61,233 nucleotides of DNA, from contig JAAESX010000015.1 of the NCBI GenBank assembly GCA_024228935.1, positions 1 to 61,233 on the forward strand, in the 5' to 3' direction. The translations under genes were made by a program, and so were the position numbers. Origin of the DNA: Pseudomonadota bacterium (GTDB lineage: Bacteria > Myxococcota_A > UBA796 > CAJQPC01). Of this stretch, positions 54,569-61,233 are shown in pieces. Numbering within the stretch: position 1 is the stretch's first letter; each line of letters opens with the position of its first letter. The notes under the pieces are model-generated. The model saw only the letters and a program-made list of their open reading frames with translations, had not been told where the DNA came from and searched no databases.

Positions 54569-56044
54569 CTACTCGGCCAATGCGTCTGTCGCGGCCTCGC
54601 GTCCGGCCCGCTGGCCGCTCCAGAGCACCGCCGTGACCGAGCCCGTGAAGCCCGAGCCCACCGCGTCGGTGCCGAGCATGCCGGCGACCTCGCCCGCCGC
54701 GAAGACGCCGGGGATCGGCGCGCCGTCGATGTCCAGCACCCGACCTCGCTCGTCGAGCGGCACGCCCGTGAACGCCTTGGCCGCGCCCGCCGCCAGCCCG
54801 CCGGCCCAGACGGGATCCTCGCCGAACGGGTGCAGGTGGTCGCCCGGCTTCCCGTGTTCGTCGTCCACGCCGTCCAGGGCGTCGCGGTCGTAGGCCTCGA
54901 CCGTCGCGGAGATCCCGTCCCCCAGCCCATAGGCAGAGGCGGCCGCCGTGATGTCCTCGTGCAGGGTGAGCACGCCGGCCTCGACCAGCTCGTCGCGTTT
55001 GGCGGTGATGTGATCGACGCCCGGCTCGTAGCTCAGGAAGGTCCCGGCCAGCTCGGTGGCGGCGCCGGGCGAGGCCAGGAGCACCAGCCGCGGGGGCACC
55101 AGGGCCTCGAGCGTCTCGGCGCTCTCGAAGTAGTTGAGCGTGAGCTCGTCGAACACGCGCTGCCCGTCTCCGTCCACGACCATGGCGTGGCGGATCGAGT
55201 GCACCAGCACCGCCTCGCCGTCCGACTCGAAGCTGTGCACGTACACGCCGTAGGCGCCGGCGTTCTGCCAGCCCGCGCCGACCTCCTCGAGCATGTCGTG
55301 CCCCAGCCCGAGCGCGGTCGGGTGGGTCTCGGGGACGAGGAGCGCGTCTGTGAGTCCGGGCCGGTCACGGCGCACGCGCTCCAGGTCGCGGGCGAAGCCG
55401 CCGGTCGTGACGACGACCGTCGACGCGCCGATTCGTGTCGTGCTGTCGTCCAAAAGGTCGGTGACCTGGACCCCGACGACACGGCCGTCCTCGACGACCA
55501 GGGAGTCGGCGCGGGTGTCCAGGCGGATGTCGTACGTCTCGCTGAGCAGTCCGGCCGCCAACGTCGAGCCGTCGAGGGTGTGGACGCGCTCCACCGCTCC
55601 GGCGTCGCGGTCGGTGTCGGGTCCCGTGAAGGCCACGTCGTAGCGATCGACGAGGTCGCGAAGCACATCGCTGCTGTCGTCGAGAAAGGACTCGATGACA
55701 GCGTCGGGCACCGCGCCCGTGATGGACTCCCACTCGGAGAGCGCGGTCTCGACGGAGTCCTCGATGCCCCGGTTCGTCTGGTGCTCGGTCTCGACGCCCA
55801 GGAACCGGCCGGCGAACCAGGCGGCGCCGCCCGCGTGCGAAGCCATCTCGACAATCAGCACGGTCGCGCCGAGCTCCTGGGCCTCGCGGGCCGCGATCAG
55901 GCCGGCGGGTCCCGAGCCGATGACGAGCACGTCGAACTTGGGCTCGAGGGGCTCTTCCCCGGTGTCACCGGTCTCGAGCGGGTCCGAGTGGGTCCAGCCC
56001 GAGTCGGTGTCCGGGGCGGTGCATGCGAGCAACAGGAGCGTCAT
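54569..56044 (-). CDS. FAD-binding lipoprotein, fumarate-reductase-like flavoprotein
   Basis: Product of 491 aa from ATG 56044; the longer frame is antisense to a neighbour. Lipobox LLLAC is followed by a Thr/Asp/Glu spacer, then the flavoprotein fold: FDVLVIGSGPAGLIAAREAQ, a FAD-family 'IGASTVVVTTGGFARDL', 'PTALGLGHDMLEEVGA' and the closing 'GVFAAGEVAGMLGTDAVGSG'. It resembles FAD-dependent fumarate reductase/ketosteroid dehydrogenase-type oxidoreductases. Attachment as a lipoprotein is odd for an FAD enzyme; compare the amine oxidase at 3851-5392. Electron partner unknown. Confidence 0.8.
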   Translation of the reverse strand: MTLLLLACTAPDTDSGWTHSDPLETGDTGEEPLEPKFDVLVIGSGPAGLIAAREAQELGATVLIVEMASHAGGAAWFAGRFLGVETEHQTNRGIEDSVETALSEWESITGAVPDAVIESFLDDSSDVLRDLVDRYDVAFTGPDTDRDAGAVERVHTLDGSTLAAGLLSETYDIRLDTRADSLVVEDGRVVGVQVTDLLDDSTTRIGASTVVVTTGGFARDLERVRRDRPGLTDALLVPETHPTALGLGHDMLEEVGAGWQNAGAYGVYVHSFESDGEAVLVHSIRHAMVVDGDGQRVFDELTLNYFESAETLEALVPPRLVLLASPGAATELAGTFLSYEPGVDHITAKRDELVEAGVLTLHEDITAAASAYGLGDGISATVEAYDRDALDGVDDEHGKPGDHLHPFGEDPVWAGGLAAGAAKAFTGVPLDERGRVLDIDGAPIPGVFAAGEVAGMLGTDAVGSGFTGSVTAVLWSGQRAGREAATDALAE

Positions 56045-56072
56045 ACGATCGGCCGAGGGTTCCGGCCTAAGT

Positions 56073-58433
56073 CTACTTGCGGCGACGCCTGAGGGTGAAG
56101 GCCAGGAATGCGAACGCGGCGATGGCGCCGCCTCGCGTGCTCGAGGACGCGCAGCCGCATCCACCGGGCGGCTCGGGCGGGCGGTCGGGGGCGTCGCTGT
56201 CGCCACCGACCCCGGAGTCCGAGTCCGTGGGCTCGACATCGACGGGGTCCGGCACGAAGTCCCAGATGCCCCGGCCGTACGTGCTGAAGCGCAGGACGTT
56301 CCCTTCCTCGACGGCCTCGACGGACCAGTACGTGGTGATGGGCGCGACGTCGCTGGTGATGTCGAGCCAGGTCTCGCCGTCGGCCTCGCGCATGTAGGCG
56401 GCGGTCTCGGTCGCGGCGAAGACCCGACCCGAGCCGTCCTTGGCCTCGGCGATGTCGTAGACGTGGGTGTCGGGGAGCCCCTCGTCCCACTTCTTCCAGT
56501 TCTGCCCGCCGTCGATCGTCCGGTAGATCGAGGGCCCGGAGTACCCGCTGCCGCCGGCGTACACCAGGTCCACGTCGAGCGCGGACGGCTCCAGCGCGTG
56601 GCCGTACCAGTACTGGCTGTCGTTGAGCGTGTCGGTCTTCGTCCAGGTGACGCCTCGGTCGTCGGACCAGTACGCCTTTCCGCCGTCGGTCAGGGCCCAG
56701 GCCCGGTCCGAGTCCAGCGGGGAGAACGCCAGCGCCGACATGTAGTTCTGCCCGCCGCTGCCGAAGTCCTCGTCGGACCACTCTTCGGGGTCCCAGCCGT
56801 TGTTGCCGAGCGAGTACCGGTAGAGCGTGTCGGCGCAGAAGAAGAACGCCTCGTTGTCGGTCGGGTCGGCCGCCAGCGGAGGGAGCCAGGACGCGCTCGC
56901 CCGGTTCGGGAAGTCGGCCCAGGACAGGTCCGGGTCGTCCTCGCCGTACTGGACAAGGATGATGCCCGGGTAGACGCTGTAGACGTACTCGTGGCTGCCG
57001 TCGCCGCTCACCAGATGGGCGTAGTCGCCGCTGATGAGCTGCTCGAAGTCCTCGGAGCCGCCGGTCGTCGCCGCGCTCCACTGGTAGCCCTGGTCCTGGG
57101 CGCCGGCCGCGATGCCCCCGCTCACGTTGGACGTGTGGGTCGTGTAGTACTGGCTGACGCGCAGGCCCGACAGGCTGAGGTTGTCGACCGTGTCGAGCTG
57201 GTCGCGGCTCTCGTACAGGCCGCCGTCGGTGTTGATGTACCAGACCTCCTGGCCGCCATCCATCGCGACGTCGACGCCCATGATGTCGGCGTGCAGACGG
57301 TCGTGGGGCCGGTCGTAGTAGGCGCCCCAGGAGTTCATCTTCCGGAAGCTGCCGCCGTCGCTCGTCCGGTAGAACTCGACGCCGCCGTACGCGAGCACGT
57401 CGACGTCCGTGATCGAGGCGTTCAGCTCGCCCCAGTAGTCGCTCATCGTGTGGACGTGGTCCCAGCTGGCGCCCTCGTCGTCCGAGGCGTGGAGCTTCGA
57501 GCCGTCCGTCGCGAGCCAGAGCCGACCGGCCTCGGAGCCGACGAGCTCGGCCCGGTCCTCGCCGAGCCCGGTGGGGATGGGGCTGGACCAGCTGTCGCCG
57601 TGGTCGTCCGAGTGGGAGAGGCCATCGCTGTCGACGAGCCAGACGCGGCCATCGCCGTCTCGAGGCGCCCAGACGTCCGCGTCGTACTCCCCGAGCGAGG
57701 AGAGCTGGTCGAAGGACTCCGCGCCATCGGTCGAGCGGTAGAGCGTCCACTTGAGAGGCCAGCCGGTGCCGCCGATCACGTAGATGGTCTCGGTGCCATC
57801 GGTGGCCACGGCGAGCCTGCGGATGTCCCAGGTGCCGTTCTTCAGGCCCGTCGAGCTGGTCCAGGTCTCGCCGTCGTCGTCCGAGTAGTGCAGGTAGCCG
57901 CCGTCGGTACCGGCCACGACTCGGTTCACGTCGCCCCGGGCGCTCAGGATGGCGAGCCAGTGGGCGCCGCCGTAGAGCCCATCGCCGATCGGCGTCCAGG
58001 CCTCGTCCTCGAGCTTCCAGACGCCTCCCTTCGAGCTCCCGGCGTACAGCGCGCTGCCGTCTAGGGCCCAGGCGGCGGCGTGCATGCGGCCGGCCTGGTT
58101 CTCGCTGCCGCGCTCGGTCCATGTGCCGTCCTCGGGGCCGCGGGGGCCGGACTTGAGGCGGCGGCGCTTCTCCATCTGGGCGAAGCCGTTCGACTCCTCG
58201 ATGGACTTGTAGTCGACGTCGGGGCCGGCCTTGTGGAGGCCCTTGATCCACTCCTTCCGGCCCTTGACGTTCTTCTTCTCGACGTCGTCGGCCAGCCAGT
58301 GCTCGGTCGGCGGTGGCGGTCGGAGCTCCCGGGCGTCGGGGGGCGCGTCAGTGGGCTCGCCGCTCCACGCAAGCCAGGTGCACCCGGCCGCGAGGAGGAG
58401 GGACAGGGCGGCAGCTGCGGAGGCCTTCTTCAT
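56073..58433 (-). CDS. BNR/sortilin-like beta-propeller lipoprotein with MYXO-CTERM-like tail
   Basis: Product of 786 aa from ATG 58433. Lipobox LLLAAGC (about Cys18), then many BNR/Asp-box repeats (S-x-D-x-G-x-x-W), for example HYSDDDGETWTSS, HSDDHGDSWSS, HASDDEGASWDHV, YWSDDRGVTWTKT and RTIDGGQNWKKW. They form one or two large propellers like those of VPS10/sortilin and xyloglucanases. The C-terminus has PPGGCGCASS, a hydrophobic helix and RRRRK. It carries both a lipobox and a sorting tail, an odd combination. ATGA overlap couples it to the upstream transporter fusion. Confidence 0.85.
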   Translation of the reverse strand: MKKASAAAALSLLLAAGCTWLAWSGEPTDAPPDARELRPPPPTEHWLADDVEKKNVKGRKEWIKGLHKAGPDVDYKSIEESNGFAQMEKRRRLKSGPRGPEDGTWTERGSENQAGRMHAAAWALDGSALYAGSSKGGVWKLEDEAWTPIGDGLYGGAHWLAILSARGDVNRVVAGTDGGYLHYSDDDGETWTSSTGLKNGTWDIRRLAVATDGTETIYVIGGTGWPLKWTLYRSTDGAESFDQLSSLGEYDADVWAPRDGDGRVWLVDSDGLSHSDDHGDSWSSPIPTGLGEDRAELVGSEAGRLWLATDGSKLHASDDEGASWDHVHTMSDYWGELNASITDVDVLAYGGVEFYRTSDGGSFRKMNSWGAYYDRPHDRLHADIMGVDVAMDGGQEVWYINTDGGLYESRDQLDTVDNLSLSGLRVSQYYTTHTSNVSGGIAAGAQDQGYQWSAATTGGSEDFEQLISGDYAHLVSGDGSHEYVYSVYPGIILVQYGEDDPDLSWADFPNRASASWLPPLAADPTDNEAFFFCADTLYRYSLGNNGWDPEEWSDEDFGSGGQNYMSALAFSPLDSDRAWALTDGGKAYWSDDRGVTWTKTDTLNDSQYWYGHALEPSALDVDLVYAGGSGYSGPSIYRTIDGGQNWKKWDEGLPDTHVYDIAEAKDGSGRVFAATETAAYMREADGETWLDITSDVAPITTYWSVEAVEEGNVLRFSTYGRGIWDFVPDPVDVEPTDSDSGVGGDSDAPDRPPEPPGGCGCASSSTRGGAIAAFAFLAFTLRRRRK

Positions 58434-60160
58434 TCGTCGTCGTGCTCGTGGCAATGGTCGTGTGCGCGCTCGCCAGCATGCACGGCTTCCACCGGATCGG
58501 CGTGAACGTCGTGTCCAGCGTGCGCGTGTTCGTGGGCGTGGCCGTGGTCGTGCCCGTGGTCGTGGCCGGTCCCAGGCCCGCCGAGATCGGACAGGACGGC
58601 CAGCCATCCGCGGGGCCCGACGGTCCAGATGCTCCGGAACAACAGCAGCCCGACCAGTGCGGCGGCGGCCATCGCGAAGGGGGGCGGCTCGGGGATGGTC
58701 CAGGGGGCCAGCTCGCCGAGGCCGGCGGCTCCCAGCGCGACGAGGCCGACGAAGACCGCGAGCACGAGCAGGACGCGCTTGCCGTAGGTCCGATGGAGGA
58801 AGCGGATCGATGCCGCGTTCAGCGCCGGCCCGACGACGAGCGCCGCCACGACGAGCGCCGGTGAGGCCCCCTTTGCCAGGAGCACTGCGGCGAGCGGCAG
58901 TGCGCTCGTGGCGCACACGAACGCGGGGATGGCGATGAGCGTGAACGGGCCGAGACCGCCGAGGTCCTCGGGCGAGAGCCAGGCGTCCACGAAGATGGCG
59001 AGCGTCACGCCCGCGACGAGCCAGGGACCGACGTGCAGCAGCGTCTCGTCCAGCGCGAACAGGGCTCGCTTGCCGAACGAGGCCTCGGGTGCGACCGGGA
59101 CTTCGGCGGCCTGGGCCGTGTCCGAGCGGGCCATCAGGGCGGCCGCGATCAGCGCGGGGATCACCGCCAGCGCCAGCCGCGCGCCGGCGAGCTTCGGCCC
59201 GAGCAAGGGCACCGACAGGACCAGCGTCTCCATCCCGAGCGCCGGGGCCAGGAGCAGGAACGCCAGCACGGCGCGGCTGGGCGTCTTCTGGCCGACGAGG
59301 CTCTCGGTCACGGGCAGGACGCTGCAGGCCGTGAGCGGCAGTCGAGCGGCCGGACCGATGGCGCCGAGTGGGCTGCTGACGACCGGGAAGCGCGTCAGCC
59401 CGGCGCGGACGAGCGCCGTCAGGACGAGGCCCACCAGCAGCGCGGGACCGGTCGCGGACAGCACCGAGGTGATGGACTCCTCGAGCTCGTGGTGGTGGTG
59501 ATGGGCCCAGGCCATCGGCAGCGCCAGGCCCGCCGCGAAGGCGCCGACCTCGCCGATCCGAGCGCCCGTGGTGTGCGGGGGCTGCTCCCACAGGTCGTGC
59601 CACAGGACGTGGAGCAGCAGGCCTCCGACCAGCGCGGGGAGCCAGCCGACCTCGGCGAGCTGAGCGGTCCCGTTGTGCCCGAGCGTCGCGCCAGCAGCCG
59701 TGCAGGCGAGGAGGATGAGGCCGCGCACACCCGCCGAGCGCGCTCCGTCCCGTCGGGCGAACCCGAACACGACGGCGGCCACGAGCGGGACCGAGTGGGC
59801 GCCGACCGCGACGGCGACGCCGGGGGGCGCGAACTCCATGGCCGAGCCGACCTGCAGGCCGTCGATGACCTGGTGCACGCACAGCCCCAGGAAGCCGAAC
59901 TCCTTGCTGGCCGAGCGCTTGCCCAGGGCCTGTCCGGCTCGCTCGACCAGTCCCGGTCCGAGCAGGCCGACCGCCAGGAAGAAGAGCGCGCCGCCGTGCG
60001 CCGAGGCTTCGGGCAGCAGCTCGCCGAAGACGACCGCCAACGCGACCGCGATGGCGAACGCGCTCGCCGGTCCACGCAGCCCGCGGCGGAAGACCGGGGT
60101 GAGCGCCAACCCGACGCCGATGGCGACGGGCACGAGCGCAGCGGTGAGGGCGAGCCACAT
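58430..60160 (-). CDS. ZIP-like domain fused to COG0701-type permease, His-rich tail
   Basis: Product of 576 aa with many membrane helices. The N-terminal third resembles ZIP metal transporters (HQVIDGLQVGSAMEF with conserved His; later HDLWEQPPHT and a His cluster AHHHHHELEE). The second part resembles the COG0701/ArsP permease: TACSVLPVTESLVGQ and the second half-site SALPLAAVLLAKGASPA, with VVGPALN. The C-terminus is a His/Asp/Glu-rich metal-binding tail. Role inferred as metal (Zn or Cd) movement or efflux; the fusion is unusual. It overlaps the propeller lipoprotein by ATGA. Confidence 0.7.
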   Translation of the reverse strand: MWLALTAALVPVAIGVGLALTPVFRRGLRGPASAFAIAVALAVVFGELLPEASAHGGALFFLAVGLLGPGLVERAGQALGKRSASKEFGFLGLCVHQVIDGLQVGSAMEFAPPGVAVAVGAHSVPLVAAVVFGFARRDGARSAGVRGLILLACTAAGATLGHNGTAQLAEVGWLPALVGGLLLHVLWHDLWEQPPHTTGARIGEVGAFAAGLALPMAWAHHHHHELEESITSVLSATGPALLVGLVLTALVRAGLTRFPVVSSPLGAIGPAARLPLTACSVLPVTESLVGQKTPSRAVLAFLLLAPALGMETLVLSVPLLGPKLAGARLALAVIPALIAAALMARSDTAQAAEVPVAPEASFGKRALFALDETLLHVGPWLVAGVTLAIFVDAWLSPEDLGGLGPFTLIAIPAFVCATSALPLAAVLLAKGASPALVVAALVVGPALNAASIRFLHRTYGKRVLLVLAVFVGLVALGAAGLGELAPWTIPEPPPFAMAAAALVGLLLFRSIWTVGPRGWLAVLSDLGGPGTGHDHGHDHGHAHEHAHAGHDVHADPVEAVHAGERAHDHCHEHDDE

Positions 60161-60177
60161 TGCCGCGCTCTATCCCG

Positions 60178-60477
60178 TCAGCGGCTCGGCTTGTCTCTCT
60201 GCGGGCGATCGCCGTCCGGCCGGTCTCCATCGCGACCGGGAGGCGGCGGCACGAGCTCCTTTGCGCGCTCGCGCTCCTCGTCGGTCAGCTCGTCCATCGG
60301 GGCCTCCATCAGCTCGCGTCCCTCCAGGGAGGCCTGGAGCGCGCGCATCGCCTCCTGGCGCTCGGCGTCGATGCCCAGCTCGTCGAGGCTCGAGAGCAGG
60401 ATCTCGTGGGGAGGCTCGCCGGAAGGGCGGTCAGAGGGGGGAGCGGCCAGAGCAATCGACAGAAGCAACAGGGTCAT
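60178..60477 (-). CDS. Small exported protein, unknown
   Basis: Product of 99 aa. A signal peptide (MTLLLLSIALAA) is followed by a helix-forming stretch (PHEILLSSLDELGIDAERQEA) and a Pro/Arg/Asp-rich tail. No family recognised. The gene starts inside the end of the upstream gene (47-nt overlap) and ends 17 nt before the transporter fusion, so it is probably part of that operon. It may bind metals or act as a periplasmic helper, by position only. Confidence 0.55.
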   Translation of the reverse strand: MTLLLLSIALAAPPSDRPSGEPPHEILLSSLDELGIDAERQEAMRALQASLEGRELMEAPMDELTDEERERAKELVPPPPGRDGDRPDGDRPQRDKPSR

Positions 60478-61095
60478 TGGAGACCTCGTGGATGTGGGGG
60501 ACGAGCGCGAGCTCGACCTCCTGGTGGGTGAACAGGTTCTCGAGCACGGTCCAGCCGGGGTCCTCGAGGGCCAGGAAGTCCAGGCCCTCGAACAGCGTGT
60601 CGGCGGTCCGCGACAGCGTGACCTCGGCGAGCAGGATCTCGTCGTCGGCGTCGAGGTCCAGGTCGTACAGGGCGCCGTACGCCTCGTCCGTGGTGATGAG
60701 GAACTCGCCCTCGTCGAACCCGGAGGCGGCGGTGCCGGCCAGCGTCAGGCTCGGGCCCGAGTCGCTCGCGACCAGCACATGAGCCTGGCAGTAGCTGGCT
60801 GGGGTGAAGTCCACGCCACCCAGGTCCGCCACGCCCAACAAGGCCAGGTCCTCGAAGACGACCTCGGGCGAGGTGCTCTCGTCGGCCTCGTCGCCGTGAC
60901 CCTTCGTCAGGTCCGCGCACTGGACGAGCGAGACCGAGTAGTCGACCAGCTCGCCGTCGGTGACGGTCACGGTCCAGCCCAGGTCGTTCTCGACCGACCA
61001 CAGCGGCCCGTCCAGGTCCCACTCGACGGCGTACTCGGCGCCGTTCAGCCAGGCGCCATCGAGCTCGCCGGTCACGGCCTGGTTCAGCAGACCCG
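60431..61095 (-). pseudogene. Exported-type protein, 5'-truncated at an IS630-like element
   Basis: The open frame starts at 61180, but coding-like codons (G/C third positions) begin only near 61095 (QAVTGELDGAW). Upstream codons are A/T-rich and read into an insertion-like end, so the real signal peptide has been lost. The body is acidic and beta-rich (VEWDLDGPLWSVENDLGWT, LDLDADDEILLAEVTL). It ends 47 nt into the next small gene. It resembles a secreted beta protein; no family recognised. Confidence 0.5.
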
Positions 61096-61096
61096 A

Positions 61097-61112
61097 ATTC
61101 CCGAGAGGGAAT
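61097..61112. repeat. Inverted repeat ATTCCC-gaga-GGGAAT at presumed IS end
   Basis: A perfect 6-bp inverted repeat with a 4-base loop lies exactly where coding composition of the 60431 gene stops and the IS-like region begins. It may be part of the element's end or an unrelated hairpin; TA dinucleotides nearby (61118-61119) fit IS630 insertion. Confidence 0.4.
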
Positions 61113-61161
61113 GTGACTAGACAACCCGGCGTGGCTGCGGTACCTCCACCGAGGAGGTTCG

Positions 61162-61233
61162 ATGGCTCGTCCGCACGCACTCAAAGTCGACCTGTCGCCG
61201 CGAGAAGCGGCGATTCTCGGGCGCATTGCACGC
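61162..61233 (+). CDS. IS630-type transposase N-terminus, cut by window end
   Basis: The frame begins MARPHALKVDLSPREAAIL behind gaggagg (61151-61157) and is still open at the last base. MARP...LSPxE is the usual beginning of the helix-turn-helix region of one IS630 transposase group, different from the element at 2.8 kb. Only 24 residues are visible, so the assignment rests on that pattern and on the broken gene to its left. Confidence 0.55.
   Translation, partial: MARPHALKVDLSPREAAILGRIAR

Noticed and set aside
58434..60230. Upstream extension of the propeller frame to 60230
   Set aside because: It is antiparallel to nothing but overlaps the transporter fusion in another frame and reads as Arg/Pro-rich. 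The lipoprotein signal at 58433 fixes the start.

Overview
The window is high-GC DNA (about 70% by eye, with G or C at nearly every third codon position in the clear genes). It reads as a chromosome segment of a Myxococcota/deltaproteobacterial organism. The reasons are the many short-signal lipoproteins, surface proteins ending in a Cys motif plus hydrophobic stretch plus Arg cluster (MYXO-CTERM-like tails), Ser/Thr-Asp linkers, MopE-type and thrombospondin-type-3 Ca/metal repeats, eukaryote-like Ser/Thr kinases fused to ATPase/TPR modules, and menaquinone synthesis by the futalosine route. No rRNA, tRNA, CRISPR array, phage or plasmid genes were found.

Left part (1-9.4 kb): three lipoprotein genes with a visibly lower GC3 than the rest. 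The third, an arylsulfotransferase-like propeller, is cut by an IS630-family element whose transposase needs a -1 frameshift at a CCCAAAA slippery site. Next come an exported flavin amine oxidase, several small proteins of unknown role, a DUF4336 protein, a GNAT acetyltransferase and a frameshifted ATPase. From 9.4 to 21 kb lies a mixed region: a YiiX-like hydrolase, a VWA lipoprotein, a PilZ-like protein, a GT-C membrane protein, VOC and DUF6265 genes meeting a truncated GH25 lysozyme head to head, an SGNH hydrolase, a frameshifted YjbR gene, a Tat-exported sulfatase, and a divergent oxyR/peroxiredoxin-glutaredoxin pair.

The middle (21-28 kb) is a signalling island: two tandem kinase-ATPase-TPR proteins whose P-loops both lack the Walker A lysine, a convergent membrane-anchored PP2C phosphatase, and a divergent, frameshifted TPR membrane protein. 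Three trypsin-like proteases with MYXO-CTERM-type tails follow (28-31 kb). Then comes a seven-gene overlapping operon for menaquinone (31.1-37.9 kb): polyprenyl synthase, UbiE, UbiX, MqnE, MqnA, an amidohydrolase (probable aminofutalosine deaminase) and MqnP. It is divergently flanked by a GbsR/MarR-type regulator with a perfect palindrome in the shared promoter region. MqnA carries a C-terminal piece that looks like a radical-SAM MqnC/MqnE protein with its Fe-S core deleted.

The right part (38-61 kb) is mostly cell-envelope functions: a second VWA lipoprotein, OmpA translationally coupled to a thrombospondin-3 protein, a GT-C glycosyltransferase, Gmad2 and FG-GAP lipoproteins, a membrane retropepsin, a MopE/fibrinogen-like protein disrupted by a 5-bp repeat, an exonuclease and a WD-like propeller. 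It continues with an exported flavoprotein, a large BNR/sortilin-like propeller with a MYXO-CTERM tail overlapping a ZIP-plus-permease fusion with a His-rich tail, and the start of another IS630-type transposase that appears to cut a gene at the right edge. At least four loci carry apparent frame-disrupting indels, so assembly error or pseudogenisation should be kept in mind.
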